Shown piece by piece: positions 26,140-37,656 of a DNA stretch of 64,000 nucleotides (its first letter is position 1; each line of letters begins with the position of its first letter). Source of the DNA: Citrus sinensis. Its lineage: Eukaryota; Streptophyta; Magnoliopsida; Sapindales; Rutaceae. Under the pieces are notes generated by a model that was not told the DNA's origin, ran no database searches, and was given only the letters and a program-made list of their open reading frames with translations. The stretch lies in assembly GCF_022201045.2 (NCBI RefSeq), contig NC_068561.1, positions 18,788,501-18,852,500 of the forward strand, written 5' to 3'. A program made the position numbers and the translations under genes.

Positions 26140-29100
26140 ATGGACATAGATCTTAGGCTACCTTCGGGTGAACAAACAAAGGAAGAGGAAGAACATAATG
26201 GGATTGACAACATGTTAGATGGTGAAGAGAAGCTGTCACTGCATAATGGTGAGATAGAGAGTGGAAACATTGTAGTTGCTGATGAGGTACGTGCAGAAGA
26301 TGGCGGTGGTGTGAATTCTCCCACAGAAGAAATGGTAATGTTCAAAGAGGATACAAATCTCGAGCCACTTTCTGGTATGGAATTTGAATCTCATGGTGAA
26401 GCATATTCTTTCTATCAAGAGTATGCTCGGTCTATGGGATTCAACACTGCGATTCAAAATAGTCGCCGTTCAAAAACATCAAGAGAATTCATTGATGCAA
26501 AATTTGCTTGTTCTAGATATGGAACTAAGCGAGAGTATGATAAGTCCTATAACCGTCCTCGTGCCAGACAAAGCAAACAAGACCAAGAAAATGCAACTGG
26601 TAGACGATCATGTGCAAAAACAGACTGCAAAGCAAGTATGCATGTGAAGAGAAGGCCAGATGGAAAATGGGTTATTCATAGTTTTGTGAAGGAACATAAC
26701 CATGAACTTTTGCCAGCACAAGCTGTGAGTGAACAAACCAGAAAGATGTATGCTGCAATGGCCAGACAGTTTGCTGAGTATAAAAATGTAGTTGGTCTGA
26801 AGAATGACCCCAAAAATCCATTTGATAAAAGTCGGAATTTGGCACTGGAAGCAGGAGATGCCAAGATTTTGCTTGATTTTTTTACACAGATGCAGCATAT
26901 GAACTCCAACTTTTTCTATGCTATAGATCTGGGTGAAGATCAACGGTTGAAGAATTTGTTCTGGGTTGATGCCAAAAGTAGGCATGATTATAATAATTTC
27001 TGTGACGTTGTGTCTTTTGACACTATGTATGTTAGAAACAAATATAAAATGCCTCTTGCTTTATTTGTTGGTGTGAACCAACACTATCAATTTGTGTTGC
27101 TTGGATGTGCATTGATATCAGATGAAAGTGCAGCAACGTTCTCATGGCTAATGCAGACTTGGTTGAAAGCAATGGGAGGACACTGTCCGAAAGTAATTAT
27201 TACCGACCAAGACAGGACCATTAAAGCAGTTGTTTCAGAGGTCTTTCCTGAAACTCGTCATTGCTTTTGTTTGTGGCATGTATTAGGGAAGGTTTCCGAA
27301 AATCTCAGTCATGTTACTAAACAGCATGGAAACTTTATGGCAAAGTTTGAAAAATGCATCTATAGGTCATGGACAGAAGAAGAGTTTGGTAGAAGGTGGT
27401 GGAAACTTCTTGATAGATTTGAACTTAGAGAGGATGAATGGATGCAGTCATTGTACGAAGATCGGGTACACTGGGTGCCAACCTACATGAAGGATACCTT
27501 TTTAGCTGGAATGTCAACTGTTCAGCGATCTGAGAGTGTAAACTCCTTCTTTGACAAATTTGTGCATAAGAAGACCTCTGTGCAAGAGTTTGTGAAGCAG
27601 TATGAAGGTATTCTTCAAGATAGGTATGAAGAGGAAGCCAAAGCTGATTCTGATACATGGAACAAACAACCTGCACTGAGATCTCCATCACCATTTGAGA
27701 AGAGTGTGTCGGGGGTTTACACTCACACAGTATTTAAGAGATTTCAAGTTGAGGTTGTGGGTGCAGTTGCTTGTCATCCTAAACAGGAAAGTCAAAATGA
27801 GACAAATATTATATTCAGAGTTCAAGATCTTGAAAAAACTCAGGACTTTGTTGTTATGTGGAATCAAATGAAGGAAGAAGTTTTCTGTGTATGCCGATTA
27901 TTCGAATATAAAGGTTATCTATGCAGGCATGCATTGATTGTACTTCAAATTCGTGGGCTTTCTGCTATTCCACCTCAATATATTTTGAAACGATGGACAA
28001 AAGATGCAAAGAGCCGGCAAATGGGAGACGAAACTGATCAAATGCAAACTAGGGTGCAACGGTACAATGATTTATGCCAGCGGGCAATGAAATTGAGTGA
28101 AGAAGGATCATTATCTCAAGAGAGTTACGGTATTGCATTTCGTGCACTAGAAGAAGCTGTTGGAAATTGTTTGAGTGTAAATACTTCTAATAAGAATCTT
28201 GTGGAAGCTGTCACATCCCCAACTCATGGTCTGATCTGTGTTGAGGAAGATAACCAAAGTAGAAGTATGAACAAGACAAATAAAAGAAAGAATCTCACGA
28301 AGAAAAGAAAGGTAATTTCTGGTCAGCATTTGCATGCTTATGTTCTTGTCACTAATCAAATTTGTCATAAATGATTTCCTTTATGCATTTCAGTCGAACT
28401 CGGAGCAGGAGGTTATGACTGTAGGGGCAGGGGCGGGGTCTCAAGACAGCTTGCAACAAATGGTTTGTGTTACATTATAAATATCCTGGTTAACGTCGTT
28501 TGGCTTTAGGGAGTCTGAATCTCCACAAATCAAATTTTAAAATTCTGATTTTATTTGCGGGAGGATGTTATTAAAAATAGTAATTGATTCATTTAAAATT
28601 GAGAAAAAATTTCTGTACTACAAAAAGTCTTCGAGTTAGATTATGATTGTTCTCTGCAATTGTTATTTTATTGTTTTAGGACAAATTAAACTCAAGAGCA
28701 GTAACTCTAGATGGCTACTATGGCACTCAACCAAGTGTGCAAGGAATGGTATGTTGTTATTCAGTTCATTAATCTTCTGGTAATACATGAACTATATTTG
28801 TCTTCATATTTATGGGATGTGTTTCTTTGTCTTTTTGCAGGTACAGCTTAATTTAATGGCACCAACACGTGATAATTACTATGGGAATCAACAGACGATT
28901 CAGGGGCTGGTATGTCATATGAATATAACATAATAAGTGAAAGAAGCTAGCAACTTGATCTAGTGGAGGGTGCAGTACATATCAGACTAATATGAATATC
29001 TTGGGTCAATATGTGTAGGGACAGTTAAACTCAATTGCACCAAGCCATGATGGTTACTACAGTGCACAGCAAGGCATGCATGGGCTGGTATATTATCTCA

Positions 29101-29376
29101 CTTGGTGCTACTGGTAATTATGTGTATATTGGGATTTCACATGGTTAGGTTTTACTGAATAGAGTTTGATTCTTGCAGGGACAAATGGATTTTTTCCGGA
29201 CACCAACTAGTTTCACCTATGGCATTCGAGTGAGTTTGCCAGATATTGTATTCAGACAGTTAGGTATGATCTCATTAGTATTTTCCTAAAATGGTTCCTC
29301 CATATTCCCCAAATTGCAGGATGACCCCAATGTGAGAACAGCACAATTGCATGATGACGCATCAAGACATGCATGA
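26140..29376 (+). CDS. FHY3: FHY3-like transcription factor (FAR1 family, domesticated MULE transposase)
   Basis: In Arabidopsis FHY3 works with FAR1 in the nucleus to activate FHY1/FHL for phytochrome A signalling, and also clock, chlorophyll and other genes. Seven coding exons: 26140-28311, 28394-28462, 28680-28748, 28841-28909, 29019-29087, 29179-29229, 29320-29376, giving 851 residues (Arabidopsis FHY3 has 839). The start [10 protein letters not shown] is the FHY3 signature. The FAR1 zinc-finger domain spans about 81-190, ending HNHEL. The MULE core spans about 235-480, with candidate catalytic residues Asp294 (SFDTMY), Asp356 (ITDQD) and Glu465 (QRSESVN). The SWIM finger is C583-x-C585-x9-C595-x-H597. 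A basic stretch (KKRK, end of exon 1) may be a nuclear signal. Then come four 23-residue repeats, one per 69-base exon. Confidence 0.95.
28394..29229 (+). repeat. Exon-encoded 23-residue repeat array, FHY3-like gene
   Basis: Exons 2 to 5 are each exactly 69 bases and all phase 0. Exons 3 to 5 encode variants of a unit with the plan QLNS.AP..DGYYG.QQ..QGL. Exon 2 is a diverged unit (ending SLQQM) and exon 6 a shortened one ([17 protein letters not shown]). The one-exon-one-repeat layout points to duplication of a whole exon with its flanking introns. Confidence 0.85.
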
Positions 29377-31330
29377 AGAGTCCTATTATTGCTGTAAGGT
29401 AAGTTTATATCTGCAATAACATCTTTCCTTTGGTCTTCCATGACTGGACTATCAAACGAGAATATTGTGCTTCGTAGGCAAACAGGAAATGAAGTTATTT
29501 AACATTCTGGGTAGCTGCAAAGAAAGTACTGAGTCTGAATAGTTTGTAAAGCATGACACGTATTGTGCATTGTGGATGCGACGAGCATCAGGCTGAAGAG
29601 AACTTCCTCTTAGTTGGTTGTAAGATAAAGATAACAGTAGGATGTCGCCTTTTATTTTCACCAGAAATCGGGGGTGTTGTAGAGAAGAGAGTTGGAACAG
29701 ATTCAGGTCGGGGATGATTGATTGATCTCTTGTAAAGCTTCTTGTATTATTGTGTTTTGTGATCATCACATGCTTCATAAACCCTAAATAGTCAGTCGAA
29801 ATCAGGGAAGAAAAAACCCAATTTTCCGTTTGATCACTATATATATTCACTAGTACTAATAGCAAAGTGAAAGATGGAAGCAGGGGCACATGTGCCTCTT
29901 CTTCCCCCCATCCAATTCATTTTATCTTTTGGTTCAAGGAATTGTCCTCATTTGCCCTAGCAGCTGGTTGACAGGAGTGGTGATGGCGATATTGCTTTGG
30001 AGAAGGGGAACTTTCCATTAAGTCCTGGGTTGTTGAACTAATTTATCATCTTTTAAATTTAAGATGAATTTACAACTTCGTGATGTAGGGTGATGTTCTG
30101 ACATAGATCATTAACTTCTGATGAAATTCGAAATTACTCTCGTTAGACTTAAATTGTGGAAAATCTTACACATTTGCAGGTAGAGTAAAATCTTTATAAA
30201 TTAATGTACAATTCAATGAATATATATTTTTAATTAACTAATATACATTGTAGTTTACTAATATAATCAATTGAAAATGAATTAATCCAATAAATATATA
30301 TTAAATTAACAAAAAAAATTTAAAATCCTTGCAATTTTAGAAATTGACCTAGGAACTCCTAGAAGCAAAAAATAAAATTAGTGATGAGCAACAATATAAT
30401 CATATTTTTAAAATAAAATATTATAATTTATAATTTCAGCAAATTAATAATTTAAAATATGAATAAGACCACGGAGTTGTATAAGTTTTTCTTTAATGTA
30501 TTATATTATAAGTTTATCGAAATTATTAATTTAGCCCTTTGATCAAAGTCAAAACTGTAAAAAATTATTATATAATAAATATTATAATTTTAACGAGTAT
30601 TAAATTATAGTGATTTTTCCGCAGTTAATTCATAATTTGGGAGGTAATCTATTATCCGTTTGTGTAAATAGATTCGATTAATTGTGCATGTATTAATGAT
30701 TTTTTTATTAAAAAAATAATATTGTTGTAACTAGATATTCCAACAATAACAATATTTAATTGATTCTTAAAAAAAGAAAAAATGAGTGAGGATAAAAAAT
30801 TTCACTCATTAACAATCAATCTTTATTTTTATTAGTGTAAGATATAATTTTTTTTCCTTTCTCTCAAAAGATTTGAATCAGAAGGAGAAACTTCATTAAT
30901 TGTTCCCGTTATGAGTAAAATTTGAGTGTTATTAATTGAACTCGAAAAGAAGAAGAAAGAACTTGATAATCGATGGCGCTGAACACATTTATAGCTGCCT
31001 TAGAGCATGCAAGATTTGAATTTACATGTCAATTAATTTGTGTTGCCTTCCTTCTTTTCTGAAGAAAGGTTAATTTTTCTTTCTTAAACAAGGGTATTAG
31101 TATTTTTTTTTTTTAAAAAAAAGAAGGAACATAAGAAAATAATTATATATATATACATACACACACACATAATTATTCGCTTTATTAAAATAAAATATCA
31201 TTAAAATATAAAAAAAAATCACATATTTCTGTACATTTATATATATATATAAAATCACATATTTCAATCGGCAAAGCTAAGCTGGATCCTATTTATGTAA
31301 GGAAGTAATTAAATCGACAAAAAAAATAAA
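29377..31330. other. FHY3-like 3' flank and intergenic DNA
   Basis: 29377 to about 29900 is probably 3' UTR; an intron is possible after 29399 (GTAAGTTTATAT). From about 30180 the sequence is extremely AT-rich, with poly-A/T and TA-rich simple repeats near 31145-31170 and 31238-31255. No gene is seen. Confidence 0.55.
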
Positions 31331-31335
31331 ATTCC

Positions 31336-31539
31336 CACGCGCCATACATGTTGGCGCCAACAAGAAAAAAAAGGATATAGATAAAACCAATAAACAAAAA
31401 GAAAAAGAAAATCCAAAAAAGCTAAACGCGCCGAGCAGAAACAAAGGAAAGAGGCAAGTGAGATAGGCGAGTGGAATTTGGCAGAAAAATCTTCAGATCC
31501 CCCAAAGATCTCGCTTCGCGAGTGAACTCAAAACCCTAA
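31336..31539 (+). promoter_or_regulatory. Promoter elements of the FAR1-like gene: CACGCGCC site and telo-box
   Basis: CACGCGCC at 31336-31343 is an exact match to the FHY3/FAR1-binding core, and an ACGCGCC near 31425 is a partial second one. A telo-box AAACCCTAA lies at 31531-31539, followed by a CT-rich leader with CACTCGC elements like those near 23620. The order and spacing match the promoter of the FHY3-like gene. Function is inferred. Confidence 0.5.
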
Positions 31540-32524
31540 TTTCCCCACTCGCCTCGTGCTCACTCGCTTCAATTTCGTTCTATTTAATTGAGATCATCAA
31601 ACGGTCATTTCTTTCTTCGCCTGAGGTTCCCTCTCTTCTTCTTCCTCTTCTTTTTTCTCACGAATATTACTTTTTTTTGTTTTTCAGTATCATTATTAGC
31701 AGCACTGGCGTCTTTATAACGAACCTTTTTAATTTTCTGTTATGTAGCTTGAGTCTTGCTGAAAGTACATGTTTAAAAGTTTGGATTTTATTTTTTCCAA
31801 GTACTTTCAGCAGCCTCCGGCGTCATAGCAGAGAGTGAAATTATTCGATACTCATTTACCAGATAGCAGCAATGACTTAAAGCTCTTTCGTGACTGCGAA
31901 GCTATAATTAACTTGCTCTTTAATTGTTTAATTTATATTAATTCTTCTTGTTGCTTTTGCATTAGTTTGATTAATAAAGCTTTGTGGTGTAATTAGGGTT
32001 TGATGATGATAACGGTGATTTATTTTAAAATTAGGGTTTGTGAATAGTGGTGGCTAATAAAGACAGCTGGTTTAACTGCTTAAGAATGTAATTTGATGTT
32101 TGAAGCTGCAGCCCCAAATCCGTGAGTTAGTTTTGGTGTAACTAGTCAGTTTAAAATTATGATAGGCTGCTTGAGATGTATTGGTGATATTTTTTTTTTT
32201 TTTTTTTGAACTGTGAAAGAAAAATTCCTTTTTCGTTGAAACAAAGATTTAGATATTTTGTGAAAATATTAAACATCACGGGGAGCAGTTAATTGGTTGA
32301 GTGATGATAAATAGTACATAGAAGAAGAGCAGGAGAAATATTTAGTTTTTAGATATTGTGATATTTAATTATTATCCTTAATCAAATTTTGTTTAACTGA
32401 TTTCAGGTAGCATTGTAGATAATATGCTGTGTAGAATGGACTTCCTTGATGGAAACTAAACTTGAACAACTTTTTGTTGAAACGTGATTAGGTTGGAGAT
32501 GTGCCAGAATATGCGGTAGATGAT
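31540..32524 (+). other. 5' leader region of the FAR1-like gene, with a short upstream ORF
   Basis: A CT-rich leader is followed by a probable leader intron ending in TTTCAG|GTAGC (acceptor at 32406). Downstream of it, 32424-32459 is an upstream ORF of 11 residues (MLCRMDFLDGN) that stops 65 bases before the main ATG. An alternative acceptor GATTAG at 32491 would remove that uORF and could join the main frame to an unseen upstream coding exon. Confidence 0.4.
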
Positions 32525-35500
32525 ATGGGTGGTCAAGACAATCTGCATGGTGCCGGTGGTAGCATGAGTGAAAATATGATCAATGTTGTTGATGCAGTAT
32601 ATAGTGGAGACGTGGTGGTTGATTCTTCAAAAATGGCTGTTGCAGGGTTCGAAGGAGAATCAAATTTTGAGCCACGTAATGGCATTGAATTTGAATCACA
32701 TGAGGCAGCCTACTCATTTTACCAAGAATATGCAAAGTCTATGGGATTTACTACTTCGATTAAGAATAGTAGGCGCTCAAAGAAATCTAAAGAATTTATT
32801 GATGCCAAGTTCGCATGTTCCAGATATGGGGTCACGCCAGAATCAGATAGTGGTAGCAGTCGGCGATCAAGTGTGAAAAAAACAGACTGCAAAGCCAGCA
32901 TGCATGTGAAGAGAAGGGCAGATGGGAAGTGGATTATTCATGAATTCATAAAGGAGCATAATCATGAGCTTTTACCAGCACTTGCTTATCATTTTCGAAT
33001 TAATAGAAATTTAGCTGAAAAGAATAATATTGACATTTTGCATGTTGTTAGTGAACGAACAAGAAAGACATATGTTGAGATGTCTAGACAATCTGGTGGG
33101 TGTCATAATGCTGGGTTTTCAAGGGACGTGGATAATCAATTTGATAAGGGCCGACACTTGTCTTTGGATGAAGGGGATGCTCAAGTTTTGCTAGAGTATT
33201 TTAAGCGTATCAAGAAGGAAAATCCCAGGTTTTTCTATGCAATAGATTTGAATGAAGAACAGCGCTTGAGAAATTTGTTCTGGGTTGATGCTAAAGGTAG
33301 GGATGATTATGTCTATTTTAATGATGCTGTTTCTTTTGATATGTTTTATGTCAATATGAACGATAAATTGCCTTTTGCTCCGTTTGTTGGAGTGAATCAT
33401 CACTGCCAGCCTATTTTGCTTGGATGTGCATTCATTGCCGATGAGAGCAAATCAACTTTTATATGGTTGATGAAGACATGGCTAAGGGCAATGGGTGGGC
33501 AAGCTCCCAAGGTTATAATCTCTGATCAAAACAAATTCTTGAAGACTGCAATTGAAGAAATTTTGCCAAATACACGCCATTGCTTTGCTCTTTGGAATAT
33601 ATTAGAAAAGATTCCTGAAACTCTTGCTCATGTAATCAAGCAGCATGAGAATTTTGTTTCAAAATTCCACAAGTGCGTTTTTAAATCATGGACTGATGAA
33701 CAATTTGATATGAGATGGTGGAAAATGGTGACTCGCTTTGAGCTTCAAGATGATGAATGGTTTCGATCATTGTATGAAGATCGTAAGAGGTGGGTGCCTA
33801 CTTACATGGGGGATACTTTTTTGGCTGGAATGTCTACAACTCAGCGCTCTGAAAGTATGAACTCTTTCTTTGATAAATACATCCATAAGAAAATTACCTT
33901 GAAAGAGTTTGTGAAACAATATGGGAATATTCTACAGAATAGATATGAAGAGGAAGCCATTGCAGATTTTGATACATGGCACAAACAGCCAGCTTTAAAA
34001 TCTCCTTCGCCTTGGGAAAAACAAATGTCAACAGTTTACACACATACGATATTTAAGAAATTCCAAGTTGAAGTTTTGGGTGTAGTTGGCTGCCATCCTA
34101 AAAAATCAAGTGAAGATGGAACCATTGTAACATATAAAGTTCAAGACTGTGAAAAGGAAGAAGACTTTATGGTTACTTGGAATGAATTGAAGTCGGAGGT
34201 CTCTTGTTTCTGTTGTCTCTTTGAATACAAAGGGTTTCTTTGTAGACATGCAATGATTGTTCTCCAGATATGTGGTCGTTCGAGCATCCCACCTCAGTAT
34301 ATTTTGAAAAGGTGGACCAAAGATGCAAAAAGCAGGCTGTTGATATCTGAAGGTGCAGAATGGTTGCAGACTAGGGTGCAACGTTACAATGATCTATGTA
34401 AACGAGCCATTGAATTGAGTGAAGAAGGATCATTATCTGATGAGAATTACAATATTGTTTTCCGTGCATTAGTAGATGGACTGAAAAATTGTGTGAACGT
34501 GAACAATTCTAGCAACAATGTTTTGGAATGTAGTAGCCATGTGCAAGGTCTTCGAGAAGCAGAAGAAATAAATCAAGGAAGCCTTGCTACCAAGTCAAAT
34601 AAGAAAAAGAATACAATCAGGAAGAGGAAGGTTGGTACTGGAACCAAAGTTGTTTTTATAGGGCTAATTTCAGATTACCCCCTTATGAAATGACAATCCG
34701 GAAAATACTTCCAAACTATCATAAACCTCAACTTATCCCCATTTTTGTTAAGAAGACAAAAAATTTCATCATTTTTCCCCCCTTATCTTTTGAACAAAAT
34801 TCGGGTAAGTTGAGGTTTACAATAGTTTAGAGGGTATTTTGAAGATTGTCATTTCACGAGGTAATATGAAATTGACCCTAGTTTATATGCTAATGGTCTC
34901 ATTATGTATCTGCGGCCACTGTGTTACAATTTTTTTTTTTAAAGAAAATTTAAGCAAGAATATTATTTGCACTGTGTTTCGCTATATTTCAGGTACAGTC
35001 AGAGCAGGATATCTTACTTGTTGAGGCACAAGAAAGCTTGCAGCAAATGGTTCGTCCCATCTCAGTTTTAGTTGTGATGTAATTTTCTTGTGTATCTGAT
35101 ACCAGTTGAAAATGATTTTACAGGATTGCTTACTTTTTCGGATATTTTGTGTCCAAGAACATCTTCGACTGTCTTTTAACTAGTAAATTCTGTAGGGAAA
35201 TGTCTCAGACATATTTTCATATATTTAGTTGTCACTGTGAAACATGCCAGGTCGTGAATTCACCTGCATTGTGTTTCTGATTATCTAAATCTTGTAATTT
35301 GTTTCACTGTTAATGTGCTTTGTTGGATCATTATATCTTATTTTGGCATTTATGCTTGTAGGAAAATCTAACTTCTGATGGGATCGCCCTTAATGGTTTT
35401 TATGGTTCTCAACAGAATGTGCAAGGACTGGTATGACATGTCTTACTAGTTTGACTATTTAAAAGTTATGTTGTGCAGCTTCCTGAATAAAATATGATCT

Positions 35501-36053
35501 CAATTATGTTATTATTAACTGCATCGTATTGCAGGTACAGTTAAATCTAATGGAGCCACCTCATGATGGTTACTATGTTAATCAGCAGAGCTTGCAGGGG
35601 CTGGTAAGTCGTGCTTGAGTTATTACGATAAGATGTATTATAAAGAATTGACGTTTTGTGACAAACTGATTTGTCAACATACCTGTAGGGACAGTTGAAC
35701 TCAATAGCACCCGGGCATGATGGGTTTTTTGGGGCTCAACAGAGCATGCATGGGCTGGTATAGGTGTTTGAAGTTGACTTAATAGACATAAAAGGAAATT
35801 TAGCAATGAGAATATGATCTAAAAGATGAACTTTCCATAATTATGCTTCTGTTGATGTAGGGACAATTGGATTTCCGACCTCCAACTAGCTACAGCTATG
35901 GTCTGCAGGTTGGTATCAAAGACACGGTATATTTACACGGTGATCATGTATAAATGGCGCTTCCTAATGCTGTCTTTTTATGTTGCTTATTTTCAGGACG
36001 AATCCCATTTGAGACAAACTCAGTTACATGGTAATGCTCCAAGGCATCCATAA
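32525..36053 (+). CDS. FAR1: FAR1-like transcription factor (FAR-RED IMPAIRED RESPONSE 1 type)
   Basis: Nuclear partner of FHY3 in far-red light signalling in Arabidopsis. Seven coding exons: 32525-34630, 34993-35049, 35362-35430, 35535-35603, 35689-35757, 35861-35908, 35997-36053, giving 824 residues. Agreement with Arabidopsis FAR1 over FHY3 is clear in EPRNG, CSRYGVTPES and ALAYHFRI. The FAR1 zinc finger is at about 55-150. In the MULE core the candidate catalytic residues are Asp272 (SFDMFY), Asp334 (ISDQN) and Glu443 (QRSESMN). The SWIM finger is C561-x-C563-x9-C573-x-H575. ISDQN replaces the usual TDQD and LWNIL the usual LWHVL. The start is uncertain: 32525 is the first in-frame ATG, but the frame is open back to 32492, so an upstream exon may add residues. 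Intron 1 carries a MITE. Confidence 0.92.
34661..34878. mobile_element. Fold-back MITE in intron 1 of the FAR1-like gene
   Basis: A 218-base element with long imperfect inverted ends: GGGCTAATTTCAGATTACC on the left against GGGTCAATTTCATATTACC read inward from the right. Pairing continues through TGAAATGACAATC and AAACCTCAACTTA for some 75 bases. It is flanked by TA on each side (34659-34660, 34879-34880), as in Tc1/mariner-type MITEs. It sits only 30 bases past the splice donor. Confidence 0.75.
34993..35908 (+). repeat. Exon-encoded 23-residue repeat array, FAR1-like gene
   Basis: A first short unit of 57 bases is followed by three exons of exactly 69 bases, all phase 0, then a 48-base shortened unit. 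The 69-base exons encode the same plan as in the FHY3-like gene, for example QLNSIAPGHDGFFGAQQ followed by a short QSMHGL end. Confidence 0.85.
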
Positions 36054-37656
36054 AGACGGAACTCCGTGATCTATCAATTTAGAAGCTTGCAAAAGAATAG
36101 TTAAAGCTTCAACTTCAGGGGCAGCCAAAAAATAGTTATCAAGTTGAGCGGAATTATTCAATCATGAAGTCGTTGACTAGAATTGAATATTGCTGTTCCA
36201 ACCCCAATTGTCTCACTTAGTGCATGGAGCATTTTGCTTCTGTTCTGTTGATCCAGTTTAACTGCACAACGGATGCCATGGAAAGCAAGACTCCTGTTCT
36301 CTGAGGTGTAGATTTCTTGCTTGGATGGGAATTGATCTAAGAAATGCACTTGTCCTGTGCAAATCAGTGATGTTCAGTGGCAGTAGTAATATATCTCTGT
36401 AAATGTTCTTGTATTCTTCTTATTGTATGTGTATGTCCATCGCCATGTTGTGGAGTTGTGGTGCTACTCTTCTTAAGTATGAATTTTACCACGGAATTCC
36501 TCTTTTAGCTGTTGGAGAAATGTTTATTTGGAAAGTGTTGATGTGTAGTCCTACTCTTTATATTAAAGCAATATACTTCTATGTGTGGGGATGAATAATG
36601 TCTGTTTTTTTTTTTGAAGAGGGGATGAATAATGTCTAAATTAATATTTTAATGCTTTAAACTCGACTATCAATTAAAAAGATTATTTGAAAACAATTTA
36701 TAATATATTTCACTTATTAAATAGTGTTTAATATTCTTATCTTAAGTGCTAATATAACATTTATCGTTAAATATATATTTTTTTTTTGGTGCCATTTTGT
36801 TATAATGATATTTTTTATATAAAAAAATAAGAGATTGGTGTTCAAACTTCTCTCCTATGGGTGGAAAGGAGATTAGATTGTCATTAAACTAAATGGTATA
36901 TATATAAAGATTTAATTAATTATTATATTATGATAGTTTATTTTTTCTTATTTTTATACCCAAAAAAATAAATAAAAAATTGAAGGAAGCTGACCCCTAA
37001 TATGTGATTTTCTGTAATTAGAGTGATTAATCATTTAATCAGCAGCGAGATGGTCGAGCTCGAACCGCCAAGTATGTGAACCGGACGGACTCGGGTTTAG
37101 TGACGGTTCAAACTTCAAAACTCTCTCTCTTTCTTTCAGGCTGCCTCTCAAATGACTGTTGCTCGTGGCGCGGGTATGTTTTCATACAAATTCTTTCTTT
37201 TTAATTAAATTCATTGTTTTGTTGCCACGAATTCTAAGAAATAAAAAAATGGAAATTAAATCTAAATTCTTTGTATTTTATTATTATTATTATTATTAGG
37301 GCTTTGACACGAGTTGACAAGCTCGAATTTGGTTTTGTATGGGTAAATTTAGCTCAGTTAAGTTGAAAAGTTCCATATTCAATTTACTTCAATTTTCTGA
37401 ACTGAGTTTTACTTCCTTTTGAACCCAATTTTATTACCAAGTTCAGTTTTTATTAGTGTATTTGGAGTTGCCTTTTGCTCTGGTTGATCAACAAACCTTC
37501 TAACTTTTTGAAAATTGGGAAAATGTTGATGCATATTTGATACAATCATAGATAGCTGTAACTTGTGCTGGTGATCTATGTTTTTATTCTTTTTATCAAT
37601 TTTCAGGTGCCTTTGGTAGAGTGATTTTTGATGTAGCATAAAATTTGATTTTTTTC
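36054..37656 (+). other. FAR1-like 3' flank and FRS2-like promoter and leader
   Basis: 36054 to about 36600 is probably FAR1-like 3' UTR. 36790-36910 holds a decayed SINE-like fragment ending GATTAGATTGTCATTAAACTAAATGG, which recurs near 50160-50195. The FRS2-like leader begins near 37040. A (TTA)n run lies near 37278-37298. The leader intron ends at an acceptor at 37606. No CACGCGC site or exact telo-box is seen before this gene, unlike its two neighbours. Confidence 0.5.
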
